A stretch of 33,315 nucleotides of DNA, taken from assembly GCA_014871665.1 (NCBI GenBank), contig WGSL01000017.1:1-33315 (forward strand). The letters are read 5' to 3'. A model generated the notes under the pieces. That model saw only the letters and a list, made by a program, of their open reading frames with translations, was not told the DNA's origin and made no database searches. The DNA is from Collinsella sp. GTDB taxonomy: Bacteria > Actinomycetota > Coriobacteriia > Coriobacteriales > Coriobacteriaceae. A program made the translations under genes and the position numbers. Below, piece after piece: positions 22,174 through 30,151 of the stretch; within the stretch, counting starts at the first letter, position 1; each line of letters begins with the position of its first letter.

Positions 22174-24937
22174 ACTCGGCGCTTTTGAGGGCGCCGACCA
22201 TGTCGATCTTGTTGAGGGTACGATTGGTGGCGAGGTTGACGATAAACGTAAAGCCAAAGGAAAGCACCACGGCGAGCACGTAGCTTAGCGGCTCGACCTC
22301 AACGTCAAAGTACAGCGACGGCATCTGCAGGATGTACGTAAAGCTCTCGGCAAGCAGGCCACCCAGCGGCACGCCCAGTGCGGTGCCAATCGCCGTGAGG
22401 ATCAACGTCTCCTTGTTGACGTAATGGTGTACCTCGCCACGGCGGAAGCCCAGCACCTTGATGGTCGCCAGCTCGCGCTCGCGCTCGGAGATATTCGTGT
22501 TGGACAACGTAAACACCACCACAAACGACAGGCACGCCGCCATAAAGGTCACGAGCACCACGACGGAATTGATGATAGTGAAGTTCGCCTCGTAGTTCTG
22601 CCAATGTTCGGCCGAGCTCGAGATGGTGAGCCAACCGTCACTCTTAAGATTCTTGCTAAACGCAATCTGGTCGGCCGACGAGCCCTTAAGCAGCACAAAG
22701 ATGCCGTTAAGACGCGCGCTTCGGCCGAACGCGCGCTCATAGGTGCCCTGCGTCATATAGAGCGTGTTGCCCAAATAGTTGAGCGAGATGTCGCTGACTT
22801 TGACCTTGGCGACGTTGAGCGACGAATCCTGGACCTGCGCCGTGTCGCCCGGCTGAATCCCAAGAACCAGCTGTGAACTCTTGCTCAGATACACGTCTCC
22901 GTCACGCAAAGACAGTGGCTCTTTGGACTCATCCTCGAGACGCACGTAGTCGTCCAGGTCGTTCGTGCGGTCATCGGGCACCACAATCAGCTGCACGGTC
23001 TCGCTCTTTCCGCCGAATGTAAAGGTGACGTTGTCGGTCATAATCGGCAGCGTCGAAGTCACGGTCACGTTGGAATCATTGGCCGCGCTGCGCTCATCCA
23101 ATGCCGCGCACGTCTGCGAAAAATCGTCGGGATTGGCGACCGCCAGCAGATCGTAGCGTGTGATGTGGCCGTACTGCTTGGGCGAAAGCGCGACCGACGT
23201 GTCGCGAATACCCATACCGCAGATCACAAGCGCGGTGCAACCCGCGATGCCAAAGATGGTCATAAAGGCGCGCTTTTTATAGCGGAATAGGTTGCGTGCA
23301 GCGACCTTGTTCAAAAAGCCCATGCGGCGCCAGATAAAGCCGATGCGCTCGAGCAAGATGCGCGAGCCAGCGCGCGGGGCCTTGGGACGCATAAGCGAGG
23401 CCGGGGTCTCGGCCATCTCGTGGCGGCAGGCGATAATCGTGGCGCCCACCACGCCCACGGCAAACAGCGCCACCGACACGAGCGACGACACGATGTCGTA
23501 CGAAAGCAGCATCTGGGGCAGTGAGTACATGTCGTCGAACACCGTAAACAGGAACAGCGGCAGGCCCACAAATCCGATGATGTTGCCGAGCACGCCGCCG
23601 ATCAGACACGCCCACAGCGAGTAGTCCACGTATTTGGACAGAATACGCCCGCGCGAATAGCCGAGCGCTTTGTACAGGCCAATAAGCGTGCGCTCCTCCT
23701 CGACCATACGCGTGGCGGTGGTGAGGCTGATGAGCACGGCGACGATAAAGAAGATGAACGGGAACACCGTGGCGATAGCCTCAATTGACGAGCTATCGCT
23801 CTCCACGCTCGAGTAGCTTGCGATATTGCCGCGGTCCTGGATGTACCAGGTGCATTCGCCCAGATCGGAAAGCTCGGCGCGGGCATCGGCAAACTGCTGG
23901 TCGGCGGCGGCGCGGCGCTGATCCAGGTCGGTCTGCGCTTGCACGCGCTCCTCGCTGCCCTCTGCCATGCGATTGATGTTGTCCTGCTCAATCCCAAAGA
24001 GCATATTCGCCTGGCGCTCGGCCGCGTCCAAGCTCGCCGGCGTGTCGACCGTCAGCTCCTGGGCGCGCGCCTTCTCACGCTCCTCGCGGATCTTCTCGAT
24101 ATTGCCCTTGACCTCATTGATCTTTGCCGCGTAGGAATCCGAATAGGAGTTGAGGCTCTTGGCTCCCTCGACGATCACGTGGACCGCGGAGTAGGAAGAA
24201 GATGTCGCGGCGTCCTCGCTCACATAGAACTTATAGTCCGCCGCCGAAGCAGCGCGAAAGGCGTTGACTGTCGAGTCGGAGCTCACATCAGTGGGGTCGA
24301 GGACCTCGGCCGTAATGGTGTAATCGCCCGCGGCAAACTGGTCTTTGGCGCTTTGATTGGACGAGCTCGCGTCATTGGCGGCAAAACTCACCGTATCGCC
24401 GATTTTCTTGCCCGATGCCTTCAGGAACTTCGAAGTCACCGCGACTTCATCAGCGCTCTCGGGCAAATCGCCGTTCACGAGCACCGGCTGATCGATGTTC
24501 TCCTTGGAGAGACTCTGCACGACCACGCGCTCGCGCGTTGTACCCACGGCGGTGTAGGCGGTCTCGGTGTAGATGCCCTCGGCCGTTTCGACGCCATCGA
24601 CCTCTTGTATGGCGTCGAGATCATCGTCAGTCAGGCCATAGGTCGACTGCACGTTAATGTCATAGACATTTTGCTGGTCGAAGTAGGCATCAACCGAATC
24701 ACACAGGTCCTCGCAACCCGCCTTAAGGCCGCACATCACGCTCACGCCAAGCGCGGTGATGACCACGATTGACAAAAAGCGCTTAAGACTGCCTCGGATT
24801 GTGCGGTAGATGCCACGGCGAAAAACCGTCGGCACCATATCGTTTGAGCTTTGGGCAGTGCGGTAGGTCGTAAAATCCTGCTCGCGCTCCGTGTTCTGCG
24901 CGTCGCGGCGTAGGCTGTTTTGGCGGTCTTGGTCCAT
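22172..24937 (-). CDS. FtsX/MacB-type ABC transporter permease
   Basis: This large membrane protein of about 921 residues has an N-terminal helix (LSIVVITALGVSVMCGLKAG), an extracytoplasmic region of about 320 residues with a helical, charged coiled-coil-like part (EKIREEREKARAQEL), three central helices (an FtsX domain from about residue 390), a second extracytoplasmic domain, and a C-terminal FtsX domain with three helices (SERERELATIKVLGFRRGEV). This duplicated FtsX architecture fits antimicrobial-peptide or lipid/lipoprotein transporters of the MacB/BceB/YknZ type. ATG 24937 follows the ATPase stop by five bases; a GTG at 24949 overlapping that gene is an alternative. The stop codon lies in a palindromic repeat. 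Regulation by the upstream two-component pair is inferred. Confidence 0.9.
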   Translation of the reverse strand: MDQDRQNSLRRDAQNTEREQDFTTYRTAQSSNDMVPTVFRRGIYRTIRGSLKRFLSIVVITALGVSVMCGLKAGCEDLCDSVDAYFDQQNVYDINVQSTYGLTDDDLDAIQEVDGVETAEGIYTETAYTAVGTTRERVVVQSLSKENIDQPVLVNGDLPESADEVAVTSKFLKASGKKIGDTVSFAANDASSSNQSAKDQFAAGDYTITAEVLDPTDVSSDSTVNAFRAASAADYKFYVSEDAATSSSYSAVHVIVEGAKSLNSYSDSYAAKINEVKGNIEKIREEREKARAQELTVDTPASLDAAERQANMLFGIEQDNINRMAEGSEERVQAQTDLDQRRAAADQQFADARAELSDLGECTWYIQDRGNIASYSSVESDSSSIEAIATVFPFIFFIVAVLISLTTATRMVEEERTLIGLYKALGYSRGRILSKYVDYSLWACLIGGVLGNIIGFVGLPLFLFTVFDDMYSLPQMLLSYDIVSSLVSVALFAVGVVGATIIACRHEMAETPASLMRPKAPRAGSRILLERIGFIWRRMGFLNKVAARNLFRYKKRAFMTIFGIAGCTALVICGMGIRDTSVALSPKQYGHITRYDLLAVANPDDFSQTCAALDERSAANDSNVTVTSTLPIMTDNVTFTFGGKSETVQLIVVPDDRTNDLDDYVRLEDESKEPLSLRDGDVYLSKSSQLVLGIQPGDTAQVQDSSLNVAKVKVSDISLNYLGNTLYMTQGTYERAFGRSARLNGIFVLLKGSSADQIAFSKNLKSDGWLTISSSAEHWQNYEANFTIINSVVVLVTFMAACLSFVVVFTLSNTNISERERELATIKVLGFRRGEVHHYVNKETLILTAIGTALGVPLGGLLAESFTYILQMPSLYFDVEVEPLSYVLAVVLSFGFTFIVNLATNRTLNKIDMVGALKSAE

Positions 24938-24942
24938 GGGCG

Positions 24943-25644
24943 CTACCACTCGATCGTCTCGATAGGCACGGGATTTTGCTGGACCGTCTCGCTCTCCACG
25001 CGACCGTTCTTAAAGCGGATCAGGCGATCGGCCATGGGCGCCAGCGCGGAGTTGTGGGTGATGATGATGACCGTAATGCCCTGCTTGCGGCAAGTGTCCT
25101 GCAGCAGCTGCAAGATCTGCTTGCCGGTTTTATAGTCAAGTGCGCCCGTGGGCTCGTCGCACAAAAGCAGCTTGGGGTTCTTTGCCAGTGCGCGGGCAAT
25201 GGACACGCGCTGCTGCTCGCCGCCCGAAAGCTGCGCGGGGAAGTTGGCGAGGCGCTCACCCAAGCCAACCTGGCAAAGCGTTTGCTCGGCATCGAGCGAA
25301 TCAGGGCAGATTTGCGCCGCAAGCTCAACATTTTCGAGCGCCGTCAGGTTGGGGACCAGATTGTAGAACTGGAAGACAAAGCCGACGTCGGCGCGGCGGT
25401 ATTCCACGAGCTGCGCCTCGTTAGCGGAGCTCACGTCGCGCCCGTCCACCGTCACAGTGCCGGAGGTTACCGTATCCATGCCACCCAGGATGTTGAGCGC
25501 CGTAGTCTTGCCGGCACCCGAGGCGCCCAGGATAATGGCGAGCTCGCCGCGCTCAACGGTAAAGCTCGCGCCGTCGAGCGCGTGAATGCGGGCATCGCCC
25601 TCGCCGTACGCCTTGATGACGTCTTTGAATTCGATATAAGCCAT
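24943..25644 (-). CDS. ABC transporter ATP-binding protein (LolD/MacB/BceA-type)
   Basis: This 233-residue ATPase drives the FtsX-type permease encoded directly downstream. Walker A is LGASGAGKTT, Q-loop VGFVFQFYNLVPNLTALENV, signature LSGGEQQRVSIARALA, Walker B LLLCDEPTGALD and switch His IITHNSAL. The ENV and TGALDYKTG stretches are typical of the MacB/LolD family, whose members power mechanical work across the membrane rather than simple channel transport. The gene starts 85 bases after the histidine kinase stop, separated from it by a palindromic repeat. It may have its own promoter, or be read through from the two-component genes. Confidence 0.93.
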   Translation of the reverse strand: MAYIEFKDVIKAYGEGDARIHALDGASFTVERGELAIILGASGAGKTTALNILGGMDTVTSGTVTVDGRDVSSANEAQLVEYRRADVGFVFQFYNLVPNLTALENVELAAQICPDSLDAEQTLCQVGLGERLANFPAQLSGGEQQRVSIARALAKNPKLLLCDEPTGALDYKTGKQILQLLQDTCRKQGITVIIITHNSALAPMADRLIRFKNGRVESETVQQNPVPIETIEW

Positions 25645-25696
25645 CGATTAATTCCCATCTGGTCGGATAACTCCTTAGTATTACCCATTTCGCACC

Positions 25697-25732
25697 GACC
25701 AAAAAGGGACAGGTTCATTTTGGCAGGTTTTA
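25697..25732 (-). repeat. CCTGTCCC-loop palindromic repeat, copy 5 (opposite orientation)
   Basis: On the minus strand: TAAAACCTGCCAAAA, loop TGAACCTGTCCC, TTTTTGGTCGG. The TAA is the stop codon of the histidine kinase gene. The right arm has GGTCGG in place of GGCAGG, giving two mismatches. Unlike copies 3 and 4, the loop here is read in the same direction as the gene. Confidence 0.85.
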
Positions 25733-27109
25733 GAGGCGGACGGTGAAGGTGATCTGGTTGCCGTGGCCGCAGACAGAAGCGCTCCCACCATGGGCTTCGG
25801 CGATGGCACGCACCACGGATAGGCCCACGCCCGAGCCGCCCGTCTTGGAGCTGCGCGACACGTCCGCACGATAGAAGCGGTCGAACAATCGATCTAGGTC
25901 GCCTTCGGGCAGCTCGTCCACGGCGTTCGAAACGACAAGCTCGGCCGAGCCTTTGCCCGCACCGCGCGAAACAGCACGCAGGCTCAGCTCGATAACGCTG
26001 TCTTCGCTTGCGTAGCGTGTGGCATTGTCCAGCAGTAGTTCAACAACCTGCGCCACTGCCGCGGCATCGGCATGGGCCCGCACACCGCTCGCGATCGACG
26101 TCGACAGCCGCTTGCCGCGCGAAACCGCCACCGATTCAAACGGCGCCGCCGCCTTGTCCACCGCCTCCGAAAGATCAAACGATGTCATGGCAAAGCCCGC
26201 CGAGCCCTCGTCCATGCGAGCCAAAAATACCAGACGCTCCGTAAGTGCCGTCAGCCGCGCGACCTGCTCGTGAATGCTCTGCGTCCACTCACTCTCGCCG
26301 CTCTCAATTTCCTGTACCTCGTTAGCGGCATCAATCACGGCCAGCGGCGTCTTGATCTCGTGGCTCGCATCGGTAATAAAGCGCTTTTGCTTGCTGTAGC
26401 TCTCGACCATCGGTCGAATCACCGCGCCCGAGGCACCCGCCACAATTGCCAACACCGCCAGCCAGCCAATGCAGCTGATGGCCACGCTCGCGCTTAAAAA
26501 CGAATGGAAGCTTGTGAGCTCGCGTGAACAGTCGACGAATACATAGGTTGTCTCGTCGCCCTGAACCGTAACCGTATAGCGGTAGTTACCAGAAAAGCCC
26601 GAGGTCAAACCCTTGGAATACAGTCCTGCAGCGATGCGGGCGGCACGCTTGGCGCCCACCGCGGCAATGCGAGCCGTGTTGACATCGGTCACCTGCCCGC
26701 CGGCAATCGACACCGTAAAGTAGCGCGTGTCGAAGGGAGACTCCGCCGTCATGCCTTCAAAATGCCCATCGCGAACGGCTGCCCGGTTACCGGTAGCAAC
26801 CTTGCCGGCAACCGCATCCTGACCGGGATCGGCCTTAGGCTCATCCGTCCAATCGATGCCGTCCTTGCCCGCCAAGATATAGCCCAGACGAGCGTCGGCC
26901 ATCTTGCAGACATGCGAGTAGTTGACGATATTGATGCCGGCGATGATAAGCGTAAGCACGGCGGTCACGGCACCCATGGCAACCAGGATGAACTTACGAC
27001 GCAGGCGACGTCCCATTGCACTGGCAGCATCGGCGCGCCCCGGATTACCCGAGTCCGCGCCCATGCCGAGCTTTGCCGTCGTGCGCTTCCACCACGCACT
27101 CGCGCTCAC
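25730..27109 (-). CDS. Sensor histidine kinase
   Basis: This 459-residue membrane kinase has a first transmembrane helix (about 40-63, ILVAMGAVTAVLTLIIAGI), an extracytoplasmic sensor of about 140 residues, a second helix (SCIGWLAVLAIVAGASGAVI), a HisKA dimerisation domain with the phospho-acceptor His in FITDASHEIKTPLAV, and a C-terminal ATPase domain with N-box LLLDNATRYA, a DRFYRAD F-box and GGSGVGLSVV. GTG 27109 is supported by GAAGAGGG in the 3' end of the response-regulator gene, only two bases away; shorter ATG starts at 27064 or 27016 are possible. It is the cognate kinase of the preceding OmpR-type regulator. The signal is unknown; its neighbour suggests envelope stress or antimicrobial peptides. 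Confidence 0.92.
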   Translation of the reverse strand: MSASAWWKRTTAKLGMGADSGNPGRADAASAMGRRLRRKFILVAMGAVTAVLTLIIAGINIVNYSHVCKMADARLGYILAGKDGIDWTDEPKADPGQDAVAGKVATGNRAAVRDGHFEGMTAESPFDTRYFTVSIAGGQVTDVNTARIAAVGAKRAARIAAGLYSKGLTSGFSGNYRYTVTVQGDETTYVFVDCSRELTSFHSFLSASVAISCIGWLAVLAIVAGASGAVIRPMVESYSKQKRFITDASHEIKTPLAVIDAANEVQEIESGESEWTQSIHEQVARLTALTERLVFLARMDEGSAGFAMTSFDLSEAVDKAAAPFESVAVSRGKRLSTSIASGVRAHADAAAVAQVVELLLDNATRYASEDSVIELSLRAVSRGAGKGSAELVVSNAVDELPEGDLDRLFDRFYRADVSRSSKTGGSGVGLSVVRAIAEAHGGSASVCGHGNQITFTVRL

Positions 27110-27111
27110 GC

Positions 27112-27795
27112 CTATTCGCCCTCTTCAACAACCTCGAGCGAATAGCCCTGGTTGCGCGATGCACGGATGGCCACGTTGGCACCAAGCGCCGTCAGCTTTT
27201 TGCGCAGGTACGAGATGTAGACCCACACCACGTTGGCGCCTTCGGGCGCGTCCTCACCCCAAACCCCGAGCATCAGACGCTCGGTGGGCATGCGCGTGCC
27301 GGCGTTGCGCATAAAGAGCTCCATAAGCTGAAACTCTCGATTGGCCAGGTGCTCCTCGCCCAAAGGGCCCACGAGTGTGCACGATGCCGTGTCGAGGCGC
27401 ACGTTGCCCACGCTGAGCGTCGTGGCGTCAATTGCCGTCGCGGCACGCGTCATGGCGCGAATGCGTGCGAGCAGCTCCTTGGCGGCGAACGGCTTGGTCA
27501 GGTAGTCGTTGGCACCGGCATCCAGGCCCTCGACCTTATCGGACACCTCGCTTTTTGCCGTGAGCATGATGATGGGCAGTCGCTTACCGGCGGCGCGTGT
27601 GCGCTTGAGCACCTCAATGCCATCCATGCCGGGCATCATGATGTCCAGGATTGCGGCGTCATAGTCGTTGGCGAGCAGATATTCGAGCGCCGTCAGACCG
27701 TCGAGGGCGGTGTCGACCTCGTAGTCGCTATGTTGAAGAATCGCGGTAAGGGCACGGGAGAGGCCGGGTTCGTCCTCGGCAAGCATCAGCTTCAT
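27112..27795 (-). CDS. OmpR/PhoB-family response regulator
   Basis: This 227-residue regulator has a receiver domain (1-120), with acidic pair Glu8/Asp9 after MLAE, phospho-acceptor Asp51 in ILDIMMPG and the conserved Lys in YLTKPF, and a C-terminal winged helix (about 130-222) with LANREFQLMELFMRN and NVVWVYISYLRKKL. It probably activates or represses the downstream kinase and ABC genes. Two direct GCTAAGGC octamers with an 11-bp period lie 65-83 bases upstream of the start, the geometry usual for OmpR-type dimers, suggesting autoregulation. Confidence 0.94.
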   Translation of the reverse strand: MKLMLAEDEPGLSRALTAILQHSDYEVDTALDGLTALEYLLANDYDAAILDIMMPGMDGIEVLKRTRAAGKRLPIIMLTAKSEVSDKVEGLDAGANDYLTKPFAAKELLARIRAMTRAATAIDATTLSVGNVRLDTASCTLVGPLGEEHLANREFQLMELFMRNAGTRMPTERLMLGVWGEDAPEGANVVWVYISYLRKKLTALGANVAIRASRNQGYSLEVVEEGE

Positions 27796-27859
27796 AGTTG
27801 TTCCTTTGGCGCGCGGCTATACAGATTTCGATATTGCCGATGATAGCGCACCGCCAGCC

Positions 27860-27878
27860 GCCTTAGCGCAGCCTTAGC
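27860..27878 (-). promoter_or_regulatory. Candidate response-regulator binding site (direct repeat)
   Basis: On the minus strand, GCTAAGGC-TGC-GCTAAGGC is a perfect 8-bp direct repeat with an 11-bp period, upstream of the OmpR-type gene starting at 27795. Eleven-base direct repeats are the normal target layout of this family. Binding is inferred, not shown. Confidence 0.5.
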
Positions 27879-28023
27879 TGCTCAACCTGCACGTTTCTAA
27901 AAACGCTGGATAGGGCTTAGCCAAACTTAAGGCACATATGCCGAGCGCTTGGACGCATGCCGGCCGCGAAAGGACGGCGACTCGTTCTTTCAGGGTGTCT
28001 TGGCCATGCAAAGTGCTTGAACG

Positions 28024-28602
28024 TTAGTCCTCGTACGCGCCCTCAAGCCGAAGCAGCCACTCCTTGCGGTCGAGCCCACCGGCATATCCGTTGAGCGAAC
28101 CGTCTGCCGCGACCACGCGATGGCACGGCACAATAATCGAAATGGGATTACGCGCGACCGCGGCCCCCACGGCACGGGGAGACACAACGGGCGCCTCGTT
28201 TCCCGGTACACGATGTCGAGCCGCAACACGCTGGGCGATCTCGCCATACATGGCAACCTCGCCGCGCGGAATGGAAAGCAGCTCGTACCAAACTTCACGC
28301 TGAAACGCCGTACCGATCATATGCAACGGCGGCGTAAACCGAGGTTCCTGCCCTGCAAAATAAGCATTCAGCCAAGCCCAGGAACGCTCAAGCACCGAAG
28401 ACGCCGCACCATTTGCAGGACTCACCGACGACATGCCGCCAGCACCAGAAACTGCATCGGCGCCTTCAACATGTTCAGGATCTTCTTTGAGAAGCGTGGA
28501 GCCAAAATGCTCCTGTCCCTCAAACCAAAGCCCCGTCAGACCGCGGCCATCAGCGGCAAGCAAGATTTCGCCCAAAGGCGAAGCAAACGTCGTCGTGACC
28601 AC
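28024..28602 (-). CDS. ogt: Methylated-DNA--protein-cysteine methyltransferase (Ogt/AGT type)
   Basis: This 192-residue suicide DNA-repair enzyme transfers alkyl groups from O6-alkylguanine to its own cysteine, Cys160 in IIVPCHRVV. The C-terminal domain (about 95-185) shows GTAFQREVWYELLSIPRGEV, with the DNA-contact wing, YGEIA and NGYAGG. The N-terminal domain is short and carries a low-complexity Gly/Ser/Ala insert at about residues 47-70, which makes the protein longer than the usual 160-175 residues. The start is GTG 28602, with AAAGGAG at good spacing. The symbol is given by family resemblance and could equally be a generic AGT. It is transcribed alone. Confidence 0.92.
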   Translation of the reverse strand: MVTTTFASPLGEILLAADGRGLTGLWFEGQEHFGSTLLKEDPEHVEGADAVSGAGGMSSVSPANGAASSVLERSWAWLNAYFAGQEPRFTPPLHMIGTAFQREVWYELLSIPRGEVAMYGEIAQRVAARHRVPGNEAPVVSPRAVGAAVARNPISIIVPCHRVVAADGSLNGYAGGLDRKEWLLRLEGAYED

Positions 28603-28810
28603 CAGCGGCTCCTTTCAAAACTCCGCAACATAATACCGCGAATTGTGCAGACAACCCCAATCGACCCCAAAGTCACCCAAGGCAGCAGGCGCGCAGCGCC
28701 GAGGCCGCCGCCGGGACCAGGGCCCGCAACAGCCACGCGCCCCCACATCAGCCCAGCGGCCTCAACCAACAACGACCCCATCGCAGGCCGCTTGCAGCAG
28801 CGTCACCGCA
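28603..28810. other. Gene-free GC-rich spacer
   Basis: No credible gene lies between the methyltransferase start (28602) and the asd stop (28953). The first 50 bases probably hold the methyltransferase promoter: minus-strand TTGTCT (28654-28649) and TATGTT (28632-28627) with a 16-base spacer. The part 28680-28810 is C-rich with poor coding character. The rest is the nested palindrome at 28811-28940. Confidence 0.5.
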
Positions 28811-28940
28811 GGCGGGGGCCGGGCTCAGTTTTCAGAACACTCCGCAGACCAGTGTGGCGCCTTGTCCGCGGCTCCGAAGGAGCAGGACAAGGCGCCACAC
28901 ATGGTCGAGGACGTTCTGAAAACTGAGCCCGGCCCCCGCC
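28811..28940. repeat. 130-bp nested palindrome downstream of asd
   Basis: The outer arms are 28 bases and perfectly inverted (28811-28838 with 28913-28940; the arm begins GGCGGGGGCCGGGCTCAG). The inner arms are 16 bases and perfect (28852-28867 with 28885-28900, GTGTGGCGCCTTGTCC). A terminal 5-bp stem GCTCC-GAA-GGAGC caps it. The short segments between outer and inner arms also partly match (TCCGCAGACCA with TGGTCGAGGA), so almost the whole 130 bases could fold into one rod or cruciform. It begins 12 bases after the asd stop on the minus strand and has no T-run. Confidence 0.9.
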
Positions 28941-28952
28941 GGACAGGTCACA

Positions 28953-29978
28953 CTACTCGCAGAGCAGCTTAGCGATCTGGACGGCGTTGGTTGCCGCGCC
29001 CTTACGGATTTGGTCACCGCAGCACCAGAAGGTAATGCCACGCGCGGCCTCCGGGTTCGAGATGTCGCGGCGCACGCGACCGACCCAAATCAGGTCCTGG
29101 TCGGACGTATCCATCGGCATGGGGAAGCGATCGTGCGCATCCTCGGCGCTCATGTCGTCAACCAGCTTCACGCCCGGAGCGGCAGCCAACGCAGCACGGG
29201 CCTCGTCAACCGTAATGTCGCGCTCGAACTCGAGCGTAATGCTCTCGGAGTGCGAGCGCAGCACGGGCACGCGCACGCAGGTGCAGTTCACGCGCAACTC
29301 GGGCAGATGCATGATCTTGCGGCCCTCGTTTTGCAGCTTCATCTCCTCGGAGGTAAAGCCCTCCTCCTTGACGCCGCCAATCTGCGGAATCAGGTTGCTC
29401 GCCAGCTGGGCGGCAAACGCGCGCGGCTCGGGAATCTCCTCGCCACGGCCCAGGGCGGCCAGCTGAGCCTCGAGCTCGGCCATACCGGGAGCGCCAGCAC
29501 CCGAAGCCGCCTGGTACGTCGAAACGATCATGCGCTTCACGCCGGCGAGCTGATGCAGCGGCCACGTGGGAACCAGCCCGATGATGGTCGCGCAGTTGGG
29601 ATTGGCGATAAGGCCGTGATGCCACTTGATGTCGTCGGCATTGATCTCGGGCACAACCAGCGGCACCTCGGGATCCATGCGGAAGGCATGGCTGTTGTCG
29701 ACCACGACGGCGCCGCGCTTGACGGCCTCGGGCAGTAGCTCCTTCGCGATGTCGTCGCCGGCGGCTCCAAGTACGATGTCGCAGCCCTCAAAGGCCTCGG
29801 GGCAAGCCTCTTCGATCACAATCTGCTCGCCGCGGAACTCGACGGTCTTGCCCGCAGAACGAGCGCTCGCCAGCAGCTTGAGTTTGCCAACCGGGAACTC
29901 CTGCTCGTTGAGGCACTCGAGCATCTGGGTGCCCACGGCTCCCGTCGCGCCCAAAATAGCAACCGTGTACTGTTTCAT
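28953..29978 (-). CDS. asd: Aspartate-semialdehyde dehydrogenase
   Basis: This 341-residue enzyme reduces aspartyl-4-phosphate to aspartate 4-semialdehyde with NADPH, the second step towards lysine, threonine, methionine and diaminopimelate. Visible motifs are the NADP loop GATGAVGTQML near the N-terminus, the nucleophile Cys129 in IANPNCAT, STYQAASGAG, and the active-site His in VLRSHSES. ATG 29978 with AAAGGGGGAAG upstream is chosen; the open frame extends to 30065 without a ribosome site. It lies downstream of lysC on the same strand, 173 bases away and separated from it by two hairpins, so the two may be separately transcribed. Confidence 0.96.
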   Translation of the reverse strand: MKQYTVAILGATGAVGTQMLECLNEQEFPVGKLKLLASARSAGKTVEFRGEQIVIEEACPEAFEGCDIVLGAAGDDIAKELLPEAVKRGAVVVDNSHAFRMDPEVPLVVPEINADDIKWHHGLIANPNCATIIGLVPTWPLHQLAGVKRMIVSTYQAASGAGAPGMAELEAQLAALGRGEEIPEPRAFAAQLASNLIPQIGGVKEEGFTSEEMKLQNEGRKIMHLPELRVNCTCVRVPVLRSHSESITLEFERDITVDEARAALAAAPGVKLVDDMSAEDAHDRFPMPMDTSDQDLIWVGRVRRDISNPEAARGITFWCCGDQIRKGAATNAVQIAKLLCE

Positions 29979-30052
29979 GCTTCCCCCTTTAAAGGTTGTG
30001 GCTTTTGCCCGCACGCCGAGCAGGCCGATTATTGTTGCCAGTGTATACAAGA

Positions 30053-30079
30053 ACGGGGCGGACACGAAACCCGCCCCGT
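30053..30079. terminator. Hairpin in the lysC-asd spacer
   Basis: ACGGGGCGG (30053-30061) pairs perfectly with CCGCCCCGT (30071-30079) across a 9-base loop. On the minus strand TCTTGTATAC follows, so it may terminate lysC transcription. Next to it are four CGAAAC repeats (30080-30100). Confidence 0.55.
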
Positions 30080-30109
30080 CGAAACGAAACCGAAACGAAA
30101 CGCCCCGCC

Positions 30110-30141
30110 GTAGATTTTTGAGACATGACCCAAAAATCTAC
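30110..30141. repeat. Hairpin directly after lysC
   Basis: GTAGATTTTTG (30110-30120) and CAAAAATCTAC (30131-30141) are perfect 11-bp inverted arms with a 10-base loop AGACATGACC. It starts 10 bases beyond the lysC stop. The T-rich arm would resemble a terminator on either strand. Confidence 0.7.
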
Positions 30142-30151
30142 CGAGCAGTCG

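Noticed and set aside
28120..28926. Plus-strand open frame of 268 codons
   Set aside because: It is antisense to the methyltransferase gene and then passes through the nested palindrome; the product is Arg/Pro-rich and unlike any family.
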